A stretch of 64,000 nucleotides of DNA, taken from contig JABABA010000018.1 in the NCBI GenBank assembly GCA_014238415.1, positions 1 to 64,000 of the forward strand, in the 5' to 3' direction. Under the pieces are notes generated by a model that did not search any database, was not told where the DNA came from, and saw only the letters and a program-made list of their open reading frames with translations. This stretch comes from Planctomycetota bacterium (GTDB lineage Bacteria; Planctomycetota; UBA1135; GCA-002686595). Below are positions 17,361 to 29,100 of this stretch, one piece after another; the first letter of the stretch is position 1, and each line of letters begins with the position of its first letter. A program made the translations under genes and the position numbers.

Positions 17361-18266
17361 TCAGCGACTCAGATGTGGAGTGCGCAACCTGACCAAGTGA
17401 CGAAGGACCCAGTTCGCCATTCGTCTTGCGAATCCGTGCTCAAACGGATACACATCAAGAGGGCATTCCTGGACTAACCTCGCAGAACAAATCAACTGAC
17501 GGGTCCAATCATCAAGAGTCACCCCACTTGTTCGTGAGAGAGACAGGGGGTTCATTACCTTCAGGTCATCAGTAGACAGGCAGAGTGTATTGGGTGAACG
17601 GGGATCGTCAAGATGATCCTGAGCTATCAATGGGAGAGGCCACCCAATCGCCCAGCCCTTCTTCGAGAGCCGGTAGCAGCATTGACTGAAACTCTCTTTC
17701 CACCCGAAGCCTCCAATAGACTTGATAGCCTCTGATCTAGCGACGAATCCGCAGCCACCAACCCAGTTGTTTCTCAGCATCCTCAAGCCATTCCCGATAT
17801 CGATGATTTTGTGGGCAGCAAGGTCTTCGTCAAAGTCCTCGGGCATGAAGGCCCAGGCCCCGAGGATTCCCGCTTCCGGATAGTAGTCATGGACCTCAAT
17901 CATGCGCTTCAACCAGGCTTCTTCGACGATCGCGTCGTCATCAACCTTTGCGATGAACTCTGCCTGGCTCCTCGAAAAAATCCAGCGCATGGCCGGGATC
18001 AGACGCACGTTCTTCTTAGAATGATGGATGTGGGCGATTGTGGGATGGTCGCGGTATTCCTGGACCACATGCCATGCCTCTTCGATCCTACGCAGCTTGT
18101 CTGGATCTCTTTCCTTGTGGTCGCCGTTGTGCCAGATCCAGATCCTGCCGTGACCTTCGACGGCCTTGATGAGGCCGGGCAGGGCCTTACGGGTGTAGGC
18201 AGCTCGACAGTGGGTGACGAACAGCACGTCGGCCCGGGACTCGGTGGAGGCGTCAGATGCTGACAT
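17361..18266 (-). CDS. family 2-like glycosyltransferase
   Basis: 301 residues from ATG 18266, chosen because AGGAG lies seven bases upstream and the start overlaps the preceding stop; a longer frame to 18416 lacks support. The GT-A fold is seen in VLFVTHCRAAYTRKALPGL, a KVDDDAIVEEAWL metal-binding DDD motif, and NNWVGGCGFVARSEAI followed by GGFG. There are no membrane segments, so it is cytosolic. It should add a sugar to the lipid-linked repeat unit. It overlaps the pyruvyl transferase gene by 14 bases, implying translational coupling. Confidence 0.8.
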   Translation of the reverse strand: MSASDASTESRADVLFVTHCRAAYTRKALPGLIKAVEGHGRIWIWHNGDHKERDPDKLRRIEEAWHVVQEYRDHPTIAHIHHSKKNVRLIPAMRWIFSRSQAEFIAKVDDDAIVEEAWLKRMIEVHDYYPEAGILGAWAFMPEDFDEDLAAHKIIDIGNGLRMLRNNWVGGCGFVARSEAIKSIGGFGWKESFSQCCYRLSKKGWAIGWPLPLIAQDHLDDPRSPNTLCLSTDDLKVMNPLSLSRTSGVTLDDWTRQLICSARLVQECPLDVYPFEHGFARRMANWVLRHLVRLRTPHLSR

Positions 18267-19539
18267 GACGGGACTCCTTGCTGGTTGCGCAGGCGAGTAT
18301 GCGGCGCATCTGATTGGCGCAGTCCTCCTTGAGAGCAGGAAGCCGCTTGGCGAGTACTTTCTTCTGGTCCTGGCGTTGGTCGTAGCCTGAAAGTGCACGG
18401 CTGACACAATCTTCAAGGGACTCTGTGCGCAGATCGATCACCTGCTCCTGACTTCCGCAAAGATCGAAGACGCCGCGGAACTTGGCTGAGTAGGCCAGCG
18501 CAGTAGTGGGCACTCCCGTAGAGAGAGCTGCGATGGTCGCGTGCATGCGAGTACCGATGAACCAGTCCAGTTCGCTGATGAAGGCTTTGATCTCGGCGGC
18601 TGAGAATGTCCCGGACACCACAGTGGTTCTCGATTGCACGGCAGGCGCCAGCTTCTCGAAGAGGGCCTGGCACGCCTGGGGATCGGACTCGGGATCTGGA
18701 ACCGAACCTGGAGTCAAGACATGGGGCACCAAGAAAATGTGCCTGGCGCCAGCCTCTACAAGACCCGTGACAACCCGCTGGACCAGAAGCCCGTAGTCAA
18801 GCTCGATTCCCAGGGATCGCCGGCCCTCCGAGCCTGAATTCACGAGCAAGCCACTGACATTGACCCCAACAACCGGACCATCAGCTGATCGTCTGGAAGC
18901 AAGAAGATCCGACAGGCGCGCTGTGGGCCTGGGGGCAAGAGCAAAGGCCATGTCCACCCCGATTGGATGCCGATCCTGGGAGTAATCGTTGCCGAGGAGT
19001 TCAACCAAGATCTTGTGGCTGTCAGCGTCTCGAGCCCAGGCCATGCTTGCTCTGCGAGTGACCCGGCTGGCTTTCTGCTGACTGCCTGCTTGCAGGTAGG
19101 GTCCGTAGGTCTGCGGCAAGAGCACAAGAGGCAAGCCCAATTCCAGGGCAAGAGCCTTCATACCGACGACCATGTTCAACCGTCGGGTTCCGTAGAGATC
19201 CGAAAACGAGTCTCCGCCGCTCACATCCAGGACCAGATCACAGCGGGACAATTCCTCTACAGGGGATGACCGAAGAAAAGGGACCCTTGCTCCAAGCCTC
19301 ATGCGCATCAGGCTCGCTGAACGCCAAAAGCGCCTGGACCCGTTGCATCCGTGGCGGGTGTACTCTCTGGCACCATCCGGCCCGAACCAGGTCACCTGAT
19401 CGGACTGCCAAACATAGTCAAAGAGCAACACTTCGGCCGTTGGCTCGACCTGATGAATCAGGTGCAGGGCCCCATGGGTCAGGGCTTCAAGTCCGAGGTT
19501 CCCGGTCTTTATAGAGGTACCGAACAGTGCGAGCTTCAT
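18253..19539 (-). CDS. polysaccharide pyruvyl transferase family protein
   Basis: 428 residues from ATG 19539, which overlaps the stop of the upstream FrhB-like gene by four bases (ATGA); the open frame extends further upstream but has no features. The start reads MKLALFGTSIKTGNLG, the usual N-terminus of CsaB/WcaK-type proteins. LVLDVSGGDSFSDLYG and IGTRMHATIAALS carry the conserved GGDSF and RxHA motifs of the family. It transfers a pyruvate ketal from phosphoenolpyruvate to a sugar of the growing polymer, adding negative charge. Neighbours are an FrhB-like protein and two glycosyltransferases, all coupled by overlaps. Confidence 0.9.
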   Translation of the reverse strand: MKLALFGTSIKTGNLGLEALTHGALHLIHQVEPTAEVLLFDYVWQSDQVTWFGPDGAREYTRHGCNGSRRFWRSASLMRMRLGARVPFLRSSPVEELSRCDLVLDVSGGDSFSDLYGTRRLNMVVGMKALALELGLPLVLLPQTYGPYLQAGSQQKASRVTRRASMAWARDADSHKILVELLGNDYSQDRHPIGVDMAFALAPRPTARLSDLLASRRSADGPVVGVNVSGLLVNSGSEGRRSLGIELDYGLLVQRVVTGLVEAGARHIFLVPHVLTPGSVPDPESDPQACQALFEKLAPAVQSRTTVVSGTFSAAEIKAFISELDWFIGTRMHATIAALSTGVPTTALAYSAKFRGVFDLCGSQEQVIDLRTESLEDCVSRALSGYDQRQDQKKVLAKRLPALKEDCANQMRRILACATSKESRHVSI

Positions 19540-20837
19540 TGGGTAGTCGTCGAGGGCTTGTCCTCGGGCACACTGGATTGTAACTCCCCCGCCTTGATCC
19601 GTCGTGGTTGGTGAATTCCCCAGCGCCTCAAACGGGGAATGGTGCCCAGAATCGATCCGGCCTTCCGGCGAATATTGAGTTTGGTCATCCACAGACGGAA
19701 GAGACTGAAACCCTTGAAGAGTGGCGTCGGAATCCCTTGCAGGGACATAGCAACGAGCCGGCCGAAAACGCTGGCTTTGACGAGCAGGAGCCCGGGCTGG
19801 GAAGCCGGAATCAGACTGGGGTCCACAGCCCTGCACTCCAGAAAACCGCTGGCGATTGCGGCTTCCACCGCCTGTTTTCCGCGTTCCGTTCGAGCAACGA
19901 TGAGGGAGCTGCCAGGCTCACCCTCACCAGGCTTTCGATACCAGGGATCTCCCACGGAAATGTCCGCCAATTCCCCCGTGTGGTCTGGACAGATACGGCA
20001 GCGCCAGGGTCGTTTGGCTTGAACAACGCCCCAGGACTCTTCATAACTTCGTTCGACCGTGGACCCGTCGCGCCCGGTTGCCTTGAACACCCCGGGCCAA
20101 CCGTTCCCACGATAACGGAGCCGGCGCAGGTCGCTGAGGAGAGGACCGCCGATTTGCTCGATGTACTCCACAGTTGCATTGGTGGAAGGAGCACCCGCGC
20201 AAAAGATCGCCACGGTCAGTCCGAGTTTCTCGGCGAGGGCTGGCTCCAACCTGCTTGCGGCCACTGCACCCGCAACATCGCAGGGCTTGCCGATGAAGAT
20301 ACCGGGGCCCTTTGAATCCACCAAGTGCTGCAGTCCGTCAGCAGGACTGGCTGGTGAGTATCGGGATCCGGTGGCGGCCACCATGGCCTCACGGTCGCTG
20401 CTGAATGTGGTCTCATTCAAGACTGGCTGACTGGGCTTTGCCCGGATATGCACGGCCCCCACCATTTCCGTTGCTTCGATCGCCCAGAGGGCCAGGGCAG
20501 TGGCCGCACCGCCACTCGAACCTTTCAGCCGGACCTCATCATCAGTGCTGTGCCCTTCCCACACGGCGAGCACATTTCCCCAACCGGCCCGCAGACTGGA
20601 ATCCGCACCGGCCGGTGCAGAAGCCTGTTCGAGCCGCAGACCTGGACAGGCCTGCAGACCAAGACCCGACTCGCTCCCGCGCTGCACCACGGGGCGCCGA
20701 CCGCGATCAAGATCATCGACCATGCTAATAGCCGCAGGTTCCAAAAACGCACAGACACCACAGCCAGCACAGAGGTGCCGTTCCGCCACCTCCTCGATGC
20801 TCCGCATGCCTCGCACGGACTGGAACTCTGCGCTCAT
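19536..20837 (-). CDS. FrhB-type coenzyme F420 hydrogenase/dehydrogenase beta-subunit family protein of polysaccharide loci
   Basis: 433 residues from ATG 20837, with GGGGGAG just upstream and a four-base ATGA overlap with the preceding glycosyltransferase stop. Near residue 25 a ferredoxin-like motif CAGCGVC is visible; in the middle come KGSSGGAATALALWA and GKPCDVAG, typical of FrhB_FdhB N and C domains. CRICPDH and ISVGDPWY follow. The family binds FeS and flavin and is common beside pyruvyl transferases in exopolysaccharide clusters, where it may reduce a sugar intermediate. That pairing is seen here directly. The actual reaction is not established. Confidence 0.85.
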   Translation of the reverse strand: MSAEFQSVRGMRSIEEVAERHLCAGCGVCAFLEPAAISMVDDLDRGRRPVVQRGSESGLGLQACPGLRLEQASAPAGADSSLRAGWGNVLAVWEGHSTDDEVRLKGSSGGAATALALWAIEATEMVGAVHIRAKPSQPVLNETTFSSDREAMVAATGSRYSPASPADGLQHLVDSKGPGIFIGKPCDVAGAVAASRLEPALAEKLGLTVAIFCAGAPSTNATVEYIEQIGGPLLSDLRRLRYRGNGWPGVFKATGRDGSTVERSYEESWGVVQAKRPWRCRICPDHTGELADISVGDPWYRKPGEGEPGSSLIVARTERGKQAVEAAIASGFLECRAVDPSLIPASQPGLLLVKASVFGRLVAMSLQGIPTPLFKGFSLFRLWMTKLNIRRKAGSILGTIPRLRRWGIHQPRRIKAGELQSSVPEDKPSTTTQ

Positions 20838-21772
20838 CGGGCTCCCCCGGATCGCAGACCCGTGCGAACGAGAGCACCCTTGATCCATGACTTTACTGGC
20901 CGCACAACACTCTGGCGCAAGAACCACCAATAGAGCACGAGCTTGCAGCGAAGCTTCTGGGAGAAGGACAGATCCTGCGCATTGACCATCACGAGTTTCT
21001 GACGCAAGAGATGCGCCAGAACAGAGCCAATCCTCAGGTCAGAACCGGGATCAAACCACCTGGTGATCTCATCACTGGAGCCATGAGCACGCATGGAACG
21101 GGCCTCGTGCTCCCGCAGCAGAAGCAACGGGCGGGCCAATTCAAGCCGCGGCCCGAGTATCGCAAGCTCGCAGAGGGTGACCTGATCTCCGCCCCGGTAG
21201 GGAGGGATCTGCCCGGTCCTGCGCAACACTTCAGTGCGGTAAAGGCCAAAAATCGCATCGCATCGAGAATGCTTCAGCAGAAACTGGCCCATGCGCTGAC
21301 TGGGTGATGCCTGCATCAGGGAAAGACCGCGGATGTCTGACTCCAAAGGCCCACCATCAGGTCCGATGAATTGCACCTGGGTTGTGCACCCGATCAAGGA
21401 CTCATCCCTCTGCAGTTCATCCACGCAGACCTGCAGCAGGTCAGGGTGCATCACATCATCGTGGGCATGCCATCGGAAATACTGCGTGGTGCACCGCGCG
21501 AGCAGGCGATTGAAGTTCGCGGAGGCGCCACGGTTCTCGTCCAATCGCTCGCTCATGAAGCGAGGATCCTTGGCAGCCCAAGATTGCGCTATATCGGGAG
21601 TCCGGTCACTGGATCCATTGTCACTGATCTGCACGACGAAATCAGTGAAGGTCTGCCGATGGATCGAAGCCAGAGCCTCATCCAGGTAGTTTTCTCCGTT
21701 GAAAACCGGCACTCCAATAGTCACAAGAGCCACGCCTGATTCACGCCATGAAGAGGCGCTCCCCCATTTCAT
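20834..21772 (-). CDS. family 2 glycosyltransferase
   Basis: 312 residues from an ATG at 21772, overlapping the dehydrogenase gene by 32 bases; GTG codons at 21733 and 21724 are alternative starts. The GT2 hallmarks are VTIGVPVFNGENYLDEAL, ISDNGSSDRTPDI, and the metal-binding HAHDDVMHPD. Cytosolic with no predicted membrane span. It should transfer a sugar from a nucleotide donor to the lipid-linked intermediate. Operon position between a nucleotide-sugar dehydrogenase and an FrhB-like protein supports a role in making the exopolysaccharide repeat unit. Confidence 0.9.
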   Translation of the reverse strand: MKWGSASSWRESGVALVTIGVPVFNGENYLDEALASIHRQTFTDFVVQISDNGSSDRTPDIAQSWAAKDPRFMSERLDENRGASANFNRLLARCTTQYFRWHAHDDVMHPDLLQVCVDELQRDESLIGCTTQVQFIGPDGGPLESDIRGLSLMQASPSQRMGQFLLKHSRCDAIFGLYRTEVLRRTGQIPPYRGGDQVTLCELAILGPRLELARPLLLLREHEARSMRAHGSSDEITRWFDPGSDLRIGSVLAHLLRQKLVMVNAQDLSFSQKLRCKLVLYWWFLRQSVVRPVKSWIKGALVRTGLRSGGAR

Positions 21773-23093
21773 GGCGCCACGGACGCATCACATCTCTCGT
21801 ATCCACAACGAGTCTGGCGTGTTCCGCCACCTGCCCCCAATCGACACAGCTATGAGCGGTAGCGATAAGGACGCAGTCGTAGGAAGCAATCACAGGAGGC
21901 GAAATCTCGATCCCGTCGAGGCGACGGTCCGACTTGCGTACCGGAACCATCTCCGGCACATGGGGATCGGAATAGTCCACATCCGCCCCAAGGTCGACCA
22001 GGCGCTCGAACAATTCAAAAGTCGGCGACTCGCGCGTGTCGCCTACGTCGGCCTTATAGGCCAGCCCAAGAATCAGAATCCGAGATCCTCGAACCGCCTG
22101 CCCTGCTCCGTTCAGCGCCAGACCAACCCTTGAAACGACCCTCTCCGGCATGCCGGTATTCACCAGCCCCGCGAGTTCGATGAAGCGCACCGAGGCCCCC
22201 ACCTCCTTTGCCCGCCAGGTCAGGTAGAACGGATCGATCGGGATGCAGTGGCCACCCAGCCCGGGACCCGGCCAGAACGGCATGTAGCCAAAAGGCTTTG
22301 TAGCGGCGGCGCGCACGACCTCAAAGATGTCGATGTCGAGTTCATCCAGAACCACCTTCATCTCGTTGACAAGGGCGATGTTGACCGCACGAAAGATATT
22401 CTCCAGCAACTTGGCGGACTCGGCAACTTCGGCTGAGCTGACCTCGACCACTTCCTCGAACGCCGCCCGATAAAGAGCGAGGGCCAAGGAGCCTGACTCC
22501 TGGTCAAGCCCCCCCACCAGCTTGGGGATTGCTTTTGTTTTGTGACTCTTGCGGCCAGGGTCCTCGCGCTCAGGGGAGTAGGCGACGAACAGCCCTGGAT
22601 TGGCCGCCGCACGCCCACTCTCGGCCCAGCCCGCTTCAAGGGCCTGGGAGAACTCCCGCCGGGTGGTTCCTGGGAAGGTCGTGGACTCCAGCACGGCGAG
22701 GGAGGTGGGCTTCCGGTTGCGACCGACCATGCGTGCGCTGTTGACCACGTAGGAAAGGTCTGGCTCCCGATGCTCCCCAAGCGGAGTGGGTACGCAGAGG
22801 ATGTAGACATCAGCCTCTGCCAGATCTTTCTCGTTCGCAGAGGCTCGACAACGATCGGATTGTTTGAGTTTCTCAAAGACCTCTGCACCAAGGTGTTCCA
22901 GGTAGCAAACTCCCTGGTTCAGGTCATGTGCCTTGCGCTCATCGATATCGAACAACAGAAGCTGAAAGCCAGCATCCAACATGGCCTCCGCAAGTGGAAT
23001 GCCGACATAGCCCATGCCCACCACAGCGACGGTTGCGGAGCGGTCCTTGAGGGCGGAGGCGAGGTCTTGGAAAGCGTTTGGGGAATCTGACAT
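21741..23093 (-). CDS. nucleotide-sugar dehydrogenase (UDP-glucose/UDP-ManNAc dehydrogenase family)
   Basis: 450 residues from ATG 23093; a TTG at 23111 would add six residues. The NAD site is VAVVGMGYVGIPLAEAM. The catalytic cysteine is in GPGLGGHCIPIDPFYL, where family members form the thioester intermediate. A C-terminal UDP-binding domain begins near ILILGLAYKADVGDTRESP. It oxidises a UDP-sugar twice to a uronic acid using NAD. The gene order is more like WbpA/TviB than Ugd, so a UDP-N-acetyl-hexosaminuronate product is possible, but I cannot decide. It lies just after the giant gene, separated by about 90 bases with a hairpin. Confidence 0.92.
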   Translation of the reverse strand: MSDSPNAFQDLASALKDRSATVAVVGMGYVGIPLAEAMLDAGFQLLLFDIDERKAHDLNQGVCYLEHLGAEVFEKLKQSDRCRASANEKDLAEADVYILCVPTPLGEHREPDLSYVVNSARMVGRNRKPTSLAVLESTTFPGTTRREFSQALEAGWAESGRAAANPGLFVAYSPEREDPGRKSHKTKAIPKLVGGLDQESGSLALALYRAAFEEVVEVSSAEVAESAKLLENIFRAVNIALVNEMKVVLDELDIDIFEVVRAAATKPFGYMPFWPGPGLGGHCIPIDPFYLTWRAKEVGASVRFIELAGLVNTGMPERVVSRVGLALNGAGQAVRGSRILILGLAYKADVGDTRESPTFELFERLVDLGADVDYSDPHVPEMVPVRKSDRRLDGIEISPPVIASYDCVLIATAHSCVDWGQVAEHARLVVDTRDVMRPWRHEMGERLFMA

Positions 23094-23118
23094 GGGGGCT
23101 TCAAGTCTCAATCACTCA

Positions 23119-23135
23119 GCCGTGATACACACGGC
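23119..23135 (-). promoter_or_regulatory. hairpin between the giant gene and the dehydrogenase gene
   Basis: GCCGTG and CACGGC form a perfect six-pair stem around a five-base loop. A second palindrome ACACGGCCGTGT (23129-23140) overlaps it. No T-run follows on either strand. The dehydrogenase gene is downstream of the giant gene on the same strand, so the hairpin could limit read-through or stabilise a processed transcript. Confidence 0.35.
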
Positions 23136-23185
23136 CGTGTCCATTCAAGCAAACCAGAGACTGTAGGAGAACTTCCACGATCAAA

Positions 23186-26100
23186 TCAAAGCTGTTTGAC
23201 CCTGATGTCGTCCAGGAACCGCTCCCCGTTTGCCTTGCCCCAGAAGCCCATGCTGCCCCGGGTGTACGCGGATGGACTGCTGTCCAGATACTCGATCCAG
23301 CCGCTGGGTTCGACTTCATCATCACGCCAGGCCTTGACTCGAATCAGAGTTCCTCCGGAAGGCAGATCGTCCAGGGCCTGGATGCGGAATTTGCTCCATT
23401 TGTGCACAGGGGAGGCTTGGTCTGGGATGTGATCGGCCACCAAGAGGGTGACAGCGACTTCGCTGCCGCTGGCAGTAACCTCGACCCTTTGGAGCTTCGC
23501 CTCGTCAGCGCCATCAATCTTGCCAAAGCGATAGTGGCTGCCCCCCACCCCAGGAACAACAGGGTCCTGGATCAGGAACGTGGGAGCCGCCAGCTCGATC
23601 TCGTTGCCCAGATTGAAGCGTCCGCTGAACTCGTAGTTGCCCCACAACTCACTCCCGGGCCCTCTGTAAGTCGCATGGTAGGGAGAACTCGGATTATTAT
23701 GGAACAAGACCAAGCCGAGGCAAGTGTTGTTCCGCAATACAGGCAGCAGTTCGCGATCACTCTCCGGAAGCAAGGGCGAACCCGCATGGAAACAGGCCGA
23801 CCAGCCAGCGTCCTCCGTGGGAGTGAGACCAACGAACTCCCAAGGAGCTGGCGTATAGAACGCCGGATCGCTCTCATCGAGAGAGTAGATCTCAAAATCA
23901 TCGTGGTAAAGCAGGCTTGGATCGGGGTACGGCGTTGCCTCTACGGAGTCAAATGATGTAGTCGCATGGTGGGAAAGTAGCAGAGCCCCACCACTGCGGG
24001 GAGCAGCGTCTCCCGGTGGCCGGTCGAATCCGTACTCGGGCACTGCGATCACGGCTGTCACATCATCAGGACGAAGAGTACCTTCGGGCCAGGCATACAA
24101 GAGGTACACGCTCTGACCATCTACACGGGTACGGGTGGACCCAACGATATTCATCGGAACCGGATCAGGCTCAATTGTCACAGGAGGTTCGGAGGAAGTG
24201 TCGGTCGCCTGGTTCGAGACACCATGTTCAACACCACTTGAGTCGAGGTAGGCTGGATCGTTGTGCCAGAGACGCCAGCCTTCCGTCGGATTGCTGCCAT
24301 TGATCCCCCAGCGGTACTGGATGAAGGCGCCGGTGTTGTGCCACACATCGCGCGGGCGCTTCGAATTCCAAGGATGCAGTTCATGGCCATTCCAGCGCAG
24401 ACCGATCCCCACTGCGGCCACATTACTCCCGGGAGAATAGGCCTTAGGTACATTGATGCCGTGTACCGTCACTTTGAATGCGATGTCGTAATCAACCCAG
24501 CTGGCGTCTCCCACCATGAACAGGCGGTCAAAGCCATCAGTCACGTTTTCTAGAGCGAGTTGGCCGGTGACTGGGTTGGTGCCAACGGTCCATTGGCCGT
24601 CGACTAGCTGCACGATGGAGTCAGGAGGTCCACCTATCGGCACGCTCGACCAGTCAGGGCTGTACACGCTCGGCCAAGTGGTACTGGCATTCCACTCAAA
24701 GTGGATGTTGACGAAGGATTCCAAGCCTTCATCATCGACCGCATGCACCTCGACCAAATTCGCCCCTGGGATTGCACCGAAGTCATCCGAATTGAAGTCG
24801 TTTGCATCAGGGGCCGAATCAATCTCAATGCAATAGTCGCCCGCATGAATTAGGCGCGAGCTCGGGTTGTATGGTGCCCAAGCGTCACTTGCCACACCGA
24901 GCTTCAGGTCAATCCAATCACCGCCATTGAGGCGGTACTCAGATGTCAGCACATCTCCGGCGAGGTCCTCGATCCGACCCTGCAGATTCAGCCACTTTTG
25001 GGTCGTCCCAAGATCACCGAAGCGACGTTCATAGCCGCCTGGGACCTGAACCGCGTTCCAGACGCTGATCACTGGCGGCTGTCCCTGGCCAATCGGCAAG
25101 GTGGTCACAGAGTAGATGTCAGAGAAGGACTCATTAGGCACAAGCTCTTGATCACGAGCACCCACCTTCAAGTAGTAATTCGTTCCAGGGTCAAGTCCAT
25201 TCAGTGTGTAGCTCTGCGTCCAGGAACTAGATAGGACAGTCGTGGTCGTCCCCAAAGCCGTGGTGATTCCGTATTCAATCCAGCCAGCAGAGGCCTCTTC
25301 TGTGCCCCAATCAACACTGATCGTGGTTTCTCCGGACGCCACAGCATCCACCGCATAGATCCAAGGGGCGCTCAAATCCACCGGGACGCCTCCATCTTCG
25401 GGGTCGATGGGATTGAGAACATCGAAGATGTAGTCCACCTGGAGGCTGACCAAAGCCGCCGGATCCAAACCTGTGGCTGCCACAAAGGGACCAGCCTGGT
25501 CGATGATCAAGTCCGCCGGGGCCGATACAGGCAGGCTAAAATTAGTCCCGTCTGTGGAGTGGCTGAACTGCCAGGTGTCGGAAAGGACATTTCGGCTTAC
25601 GCGCAGCTTGAGCCCAACGAGGTCTGCCCCACCGGAGCTCCAAATCGACGTGGGCGCCCCGATTTCAGTAGTAAACCCCGCGATGTGAGTCACGACCCGG
25701 ACTTCGATGTCTCCGTTCACTAGCGAGTGCTCGGCAAAGAAGCGCACCCAATCACCGACGCTATTCGAGGCCTCGAAGCCCCGAGCAACGCCTGGCTGAT
25801 TGAACACATCGGTGATGGAGAGCTCCAGATCCATATCCGCATCACTCATGAATTGCACCAACGGAGCAAGCATCGGAACGGCGAGCGGGCTAAGGGACTC
25901 ACCGCCGCTCTGCTCCCAATTGAAAAGAGCTTCGCCGGTCCCGGCCCCCACCACAGACATCTGTCCTGGCCGGGCCACCGCAGCTAGATTCCAAAGCTCT
26001 TGGTCTAGGTTGGGATGATTGAAATCCGCCGAGGTCCACTTCACGATTGCACCCGTGTCGAATGACCCGATTACCGGCACCATCGCGTGTCCACAGCCAT

Positions 26101-29100
26101 CGGTTCCGGTGAGCCGGTAGTGATAGGTGGTCAGAGGATCTAAATTGGTCAACACATATTCATGTTCCAACTGCGGGCCTGGGCCCACCTGGGATCCCAA
26201 GTCAACATTTGCGTCCAGGCCATAGGCCAGCGTCACGCTTGCGGGTAAGTCCGTGGAGAAAGTAACCCGCGCAGTAGTGCCAAAGGTCTCGATGCTCACG
26301 GGACCAATTACAGCGATCTGGGGATCCAGATCAAAAATCGCAGTCAAGGTGAGATCACTGAGCAGTTCCACTGACACAGGGTTAGCGTTCAGCAGGCTGG
26401 GGTCCGTCCAGCCAACAAAGATGCTGCAAGGATCGGGCACGGCCAAGACTTGAACCGTGGGCTCGCACCAGTACTCATAGACGCTCGGGTTGCTGCCCAC
26501 GAGATTGCCCTCAGGGGTCGCGCTAATCACACCGGTTCCGGTGCCTTGAGTGGCCAGGGTCAAGGTGCGCAGGGTTGAGCCGGCAATTTCCCCATCCTCG
26601 CCAATGATCGGTGCATCGGCGCTATTTGCAATCCAATCCACATGTGCATCGAACGTGGGCGGAGAGGCCCCAGCGTTGCCCACATAGAGGCCCAGTGTGT
26701 TCACCGCCAGTGGTCCCTCGATACCCGGCGTTGGTAGCCAAGTGATGCCATTGTCGGTGGAATAGTACACGGTCCAAGTGTCAGCCGTTCGGGATACGCG
26801 CAAGCCCAAGCGGCTGGGAGAGCCAACTACTTGTATGTTGAAACCTCCCCCAACGGGGCTGCCCGCAATCTGCTTGCCGTAGACGAACAAGCCGCTAGCG
26901 TTTGAATAGAAGTCGACCCGAACGAAGTTCGCGTCATCTTGCTCATAGAGAACCCCTTGATCTTGACTATTCGCAACGGGAACAGAGTCCCACCAGAATT
27001 CATGTGCAAAGTCTGTGTCCCGCAGCGAGTGCCGCATGCGCGCGGGCATCTGGGCCGAGTTGCTCCAAGCGTTGTGAACTGACCCCCCTGGCACACTCAG
27101 CACAAGGTGCGCGTCCGAGGTACCGGCTCCCTGCAGCACAAAACTGGAGGCCGCCCCTGCAGCCTGGGGATCATAGAAAGTCCACTCCGCCCCCAGGTCT
27201 CCGCACAAATTGAAATCCTCTGTGATTCGAGTCGCCGTCTCAAATTGACCAGGCTCGGGAAGCGACGACCCGGTCAGGCCGGTCGCAATGATCTCAAAGA
27301 AATAATCCGAGTCATCCGCGAGGCCCACCAGATCAGCCGTGTGGAACTGCCCATTGGGAGTGCTCACAAAGTCACCAAAGGTCAAATCGAGGCCATAGTT
27401 CACTACGCAGCCCGCGGGCAAGCTGGTCTCCCAAGTCAGGGTTGCTCCATCGAGCCCCGCCACAACCTGCACATTGCTGATACTAGGAGGGGTCGTGTCC
27501 GCATCAAAGACCGCCTCAATCGTGTGATCCACAGTCATGTCAATCAACAGGGGGTTTGCATTGCCAAGAGACACCCCATCCACGATCCACTCGCTGAGAA
27601 CCTGCAGGGGCTCGGGAGTCGCTGTCAGAACAATCGCTTCTCCACAGAAGTACTGCCAGGCACTTCCACCCAAGGCCACCCCTTGGGGCTGCACATCCAC
27701 CTGCCCCAAACCGGTAGTGGAAAGGAACAGGGTCTTGGCCACGGCCCCGCTGATGGAGCCATCTTCGGGCACCAAGGGCACGTCCAGAACATTGGCCACA
27801 TAGTCCACTGCCGCCGTGTAGGACGGAGCGGATGCACCGCCAGCAGTTCCCGCATAGAGCCCCAACTGGCTCGGCTGCAGACCCAAACTGAAAGGAGTGG
27901 TCGCTGTCCAGAGCAGCCCGTCCAGGGACCAGGAAACGGTCCAGAGATCTCCATCGCGAGCGATCCGCAATCCAACACGCTCCAAGAGGGCCGTGTCAGG
28001 AGCGATCACCGCATTCAGAGTGTGGCTGCCACCGAACGCATCGCTGCCGGAAACATGCAGGTGCAAACCGCTCAAGCTCAAGGAGAGATCCGCACGCACC
28101 CAGTTCTGGGTCCCATCAGAATAGAGCACGCCCTGGATCTGCTGAACCAGAGCTGGAACCGAATCCCAGACGATTTCATGATCGAAACTCACCGGGTTGA
28201 TCGCACGCACCACCTGGGGCGGCATCGGAATCGAACCCTGATCGGGATAGACGTCAGCTCCACCCACCACATCGATCAGCAACCAGGCATCATCGCTCCC
28301 CTGTCCGCTGATGGACATGGAGCCGAGCAGGTTGGGGTCGAGCAGGGACCAGGCCTGTTGCGGGGCATCGCACTGGTTGAAGTCGTCGCTTACGGTGGAG
28401 CCCGTGGAGAAGCCTCCATCGAAGGGAATGCCATCACCGGCACCGCCGACTGCATCGGTGGCGGTGATCTGGAACAGGTAGGAGCTCTCCCTGGTGAGAC
28501 CGGAGAGTTCCACCGAGTGCACAACCGTGCCGAGACTGGCCACGCTTGCTCCCGTGGGCGCACCGATGCCATAGTTCACATCGCAGACCGCTGGCTTGCT
28601 GGTGGTCCAGGCAACCGTCGCACGATCCAGGTATGACTCAACCACGACGTTCTCGATCACCGGGGGTGAGGTGTCGAGCACAAAGGTTGCGTCCACCAGA
28701 TGATCCTGGTCCATTACAAGGTCGAGGGGAAGCGCCACGCTCGGCACGTTGTTCACCAGCCAGCCATCGAAGAGCCAACCCGGATCAGGTATCGGAGTCA
28801 ATGAAACCGGATCCTGGCACCAATACTGATAGACCGCCGGAGTGCCTCCCAAGTCAGTTCCCTGGGGCGAAACAACCACCTGGCCTGCGCCGTTGATCAG
28901 CCGGGTCAGAGTGGTGGGAGTGACGTCCACCAAGGGCCCATCATCTCCGGTGAACGGCGCTCCGCCTGGGGAGTTGACCAGGAAATCTGCCGTCGCGCTA
29001 AATTCCTCGGCCCCGCTGTAGTTACCGGCCCAAAGGGAAACAGCGGTCGGGTCGAATGTCGGCAGGCTAAGGCTGGGCGCAAGTTGCCAGACAAGCCCAT

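Noticed and set aside
27107..28636. 509-codon open frame on the plus strand inside the giant gene
   Set aside because: It is opposite repeated ConA/FN3 modules and has low-complexity His/Gly/Arg-rich composition without family features; typical shadow of a GC-rich gene.
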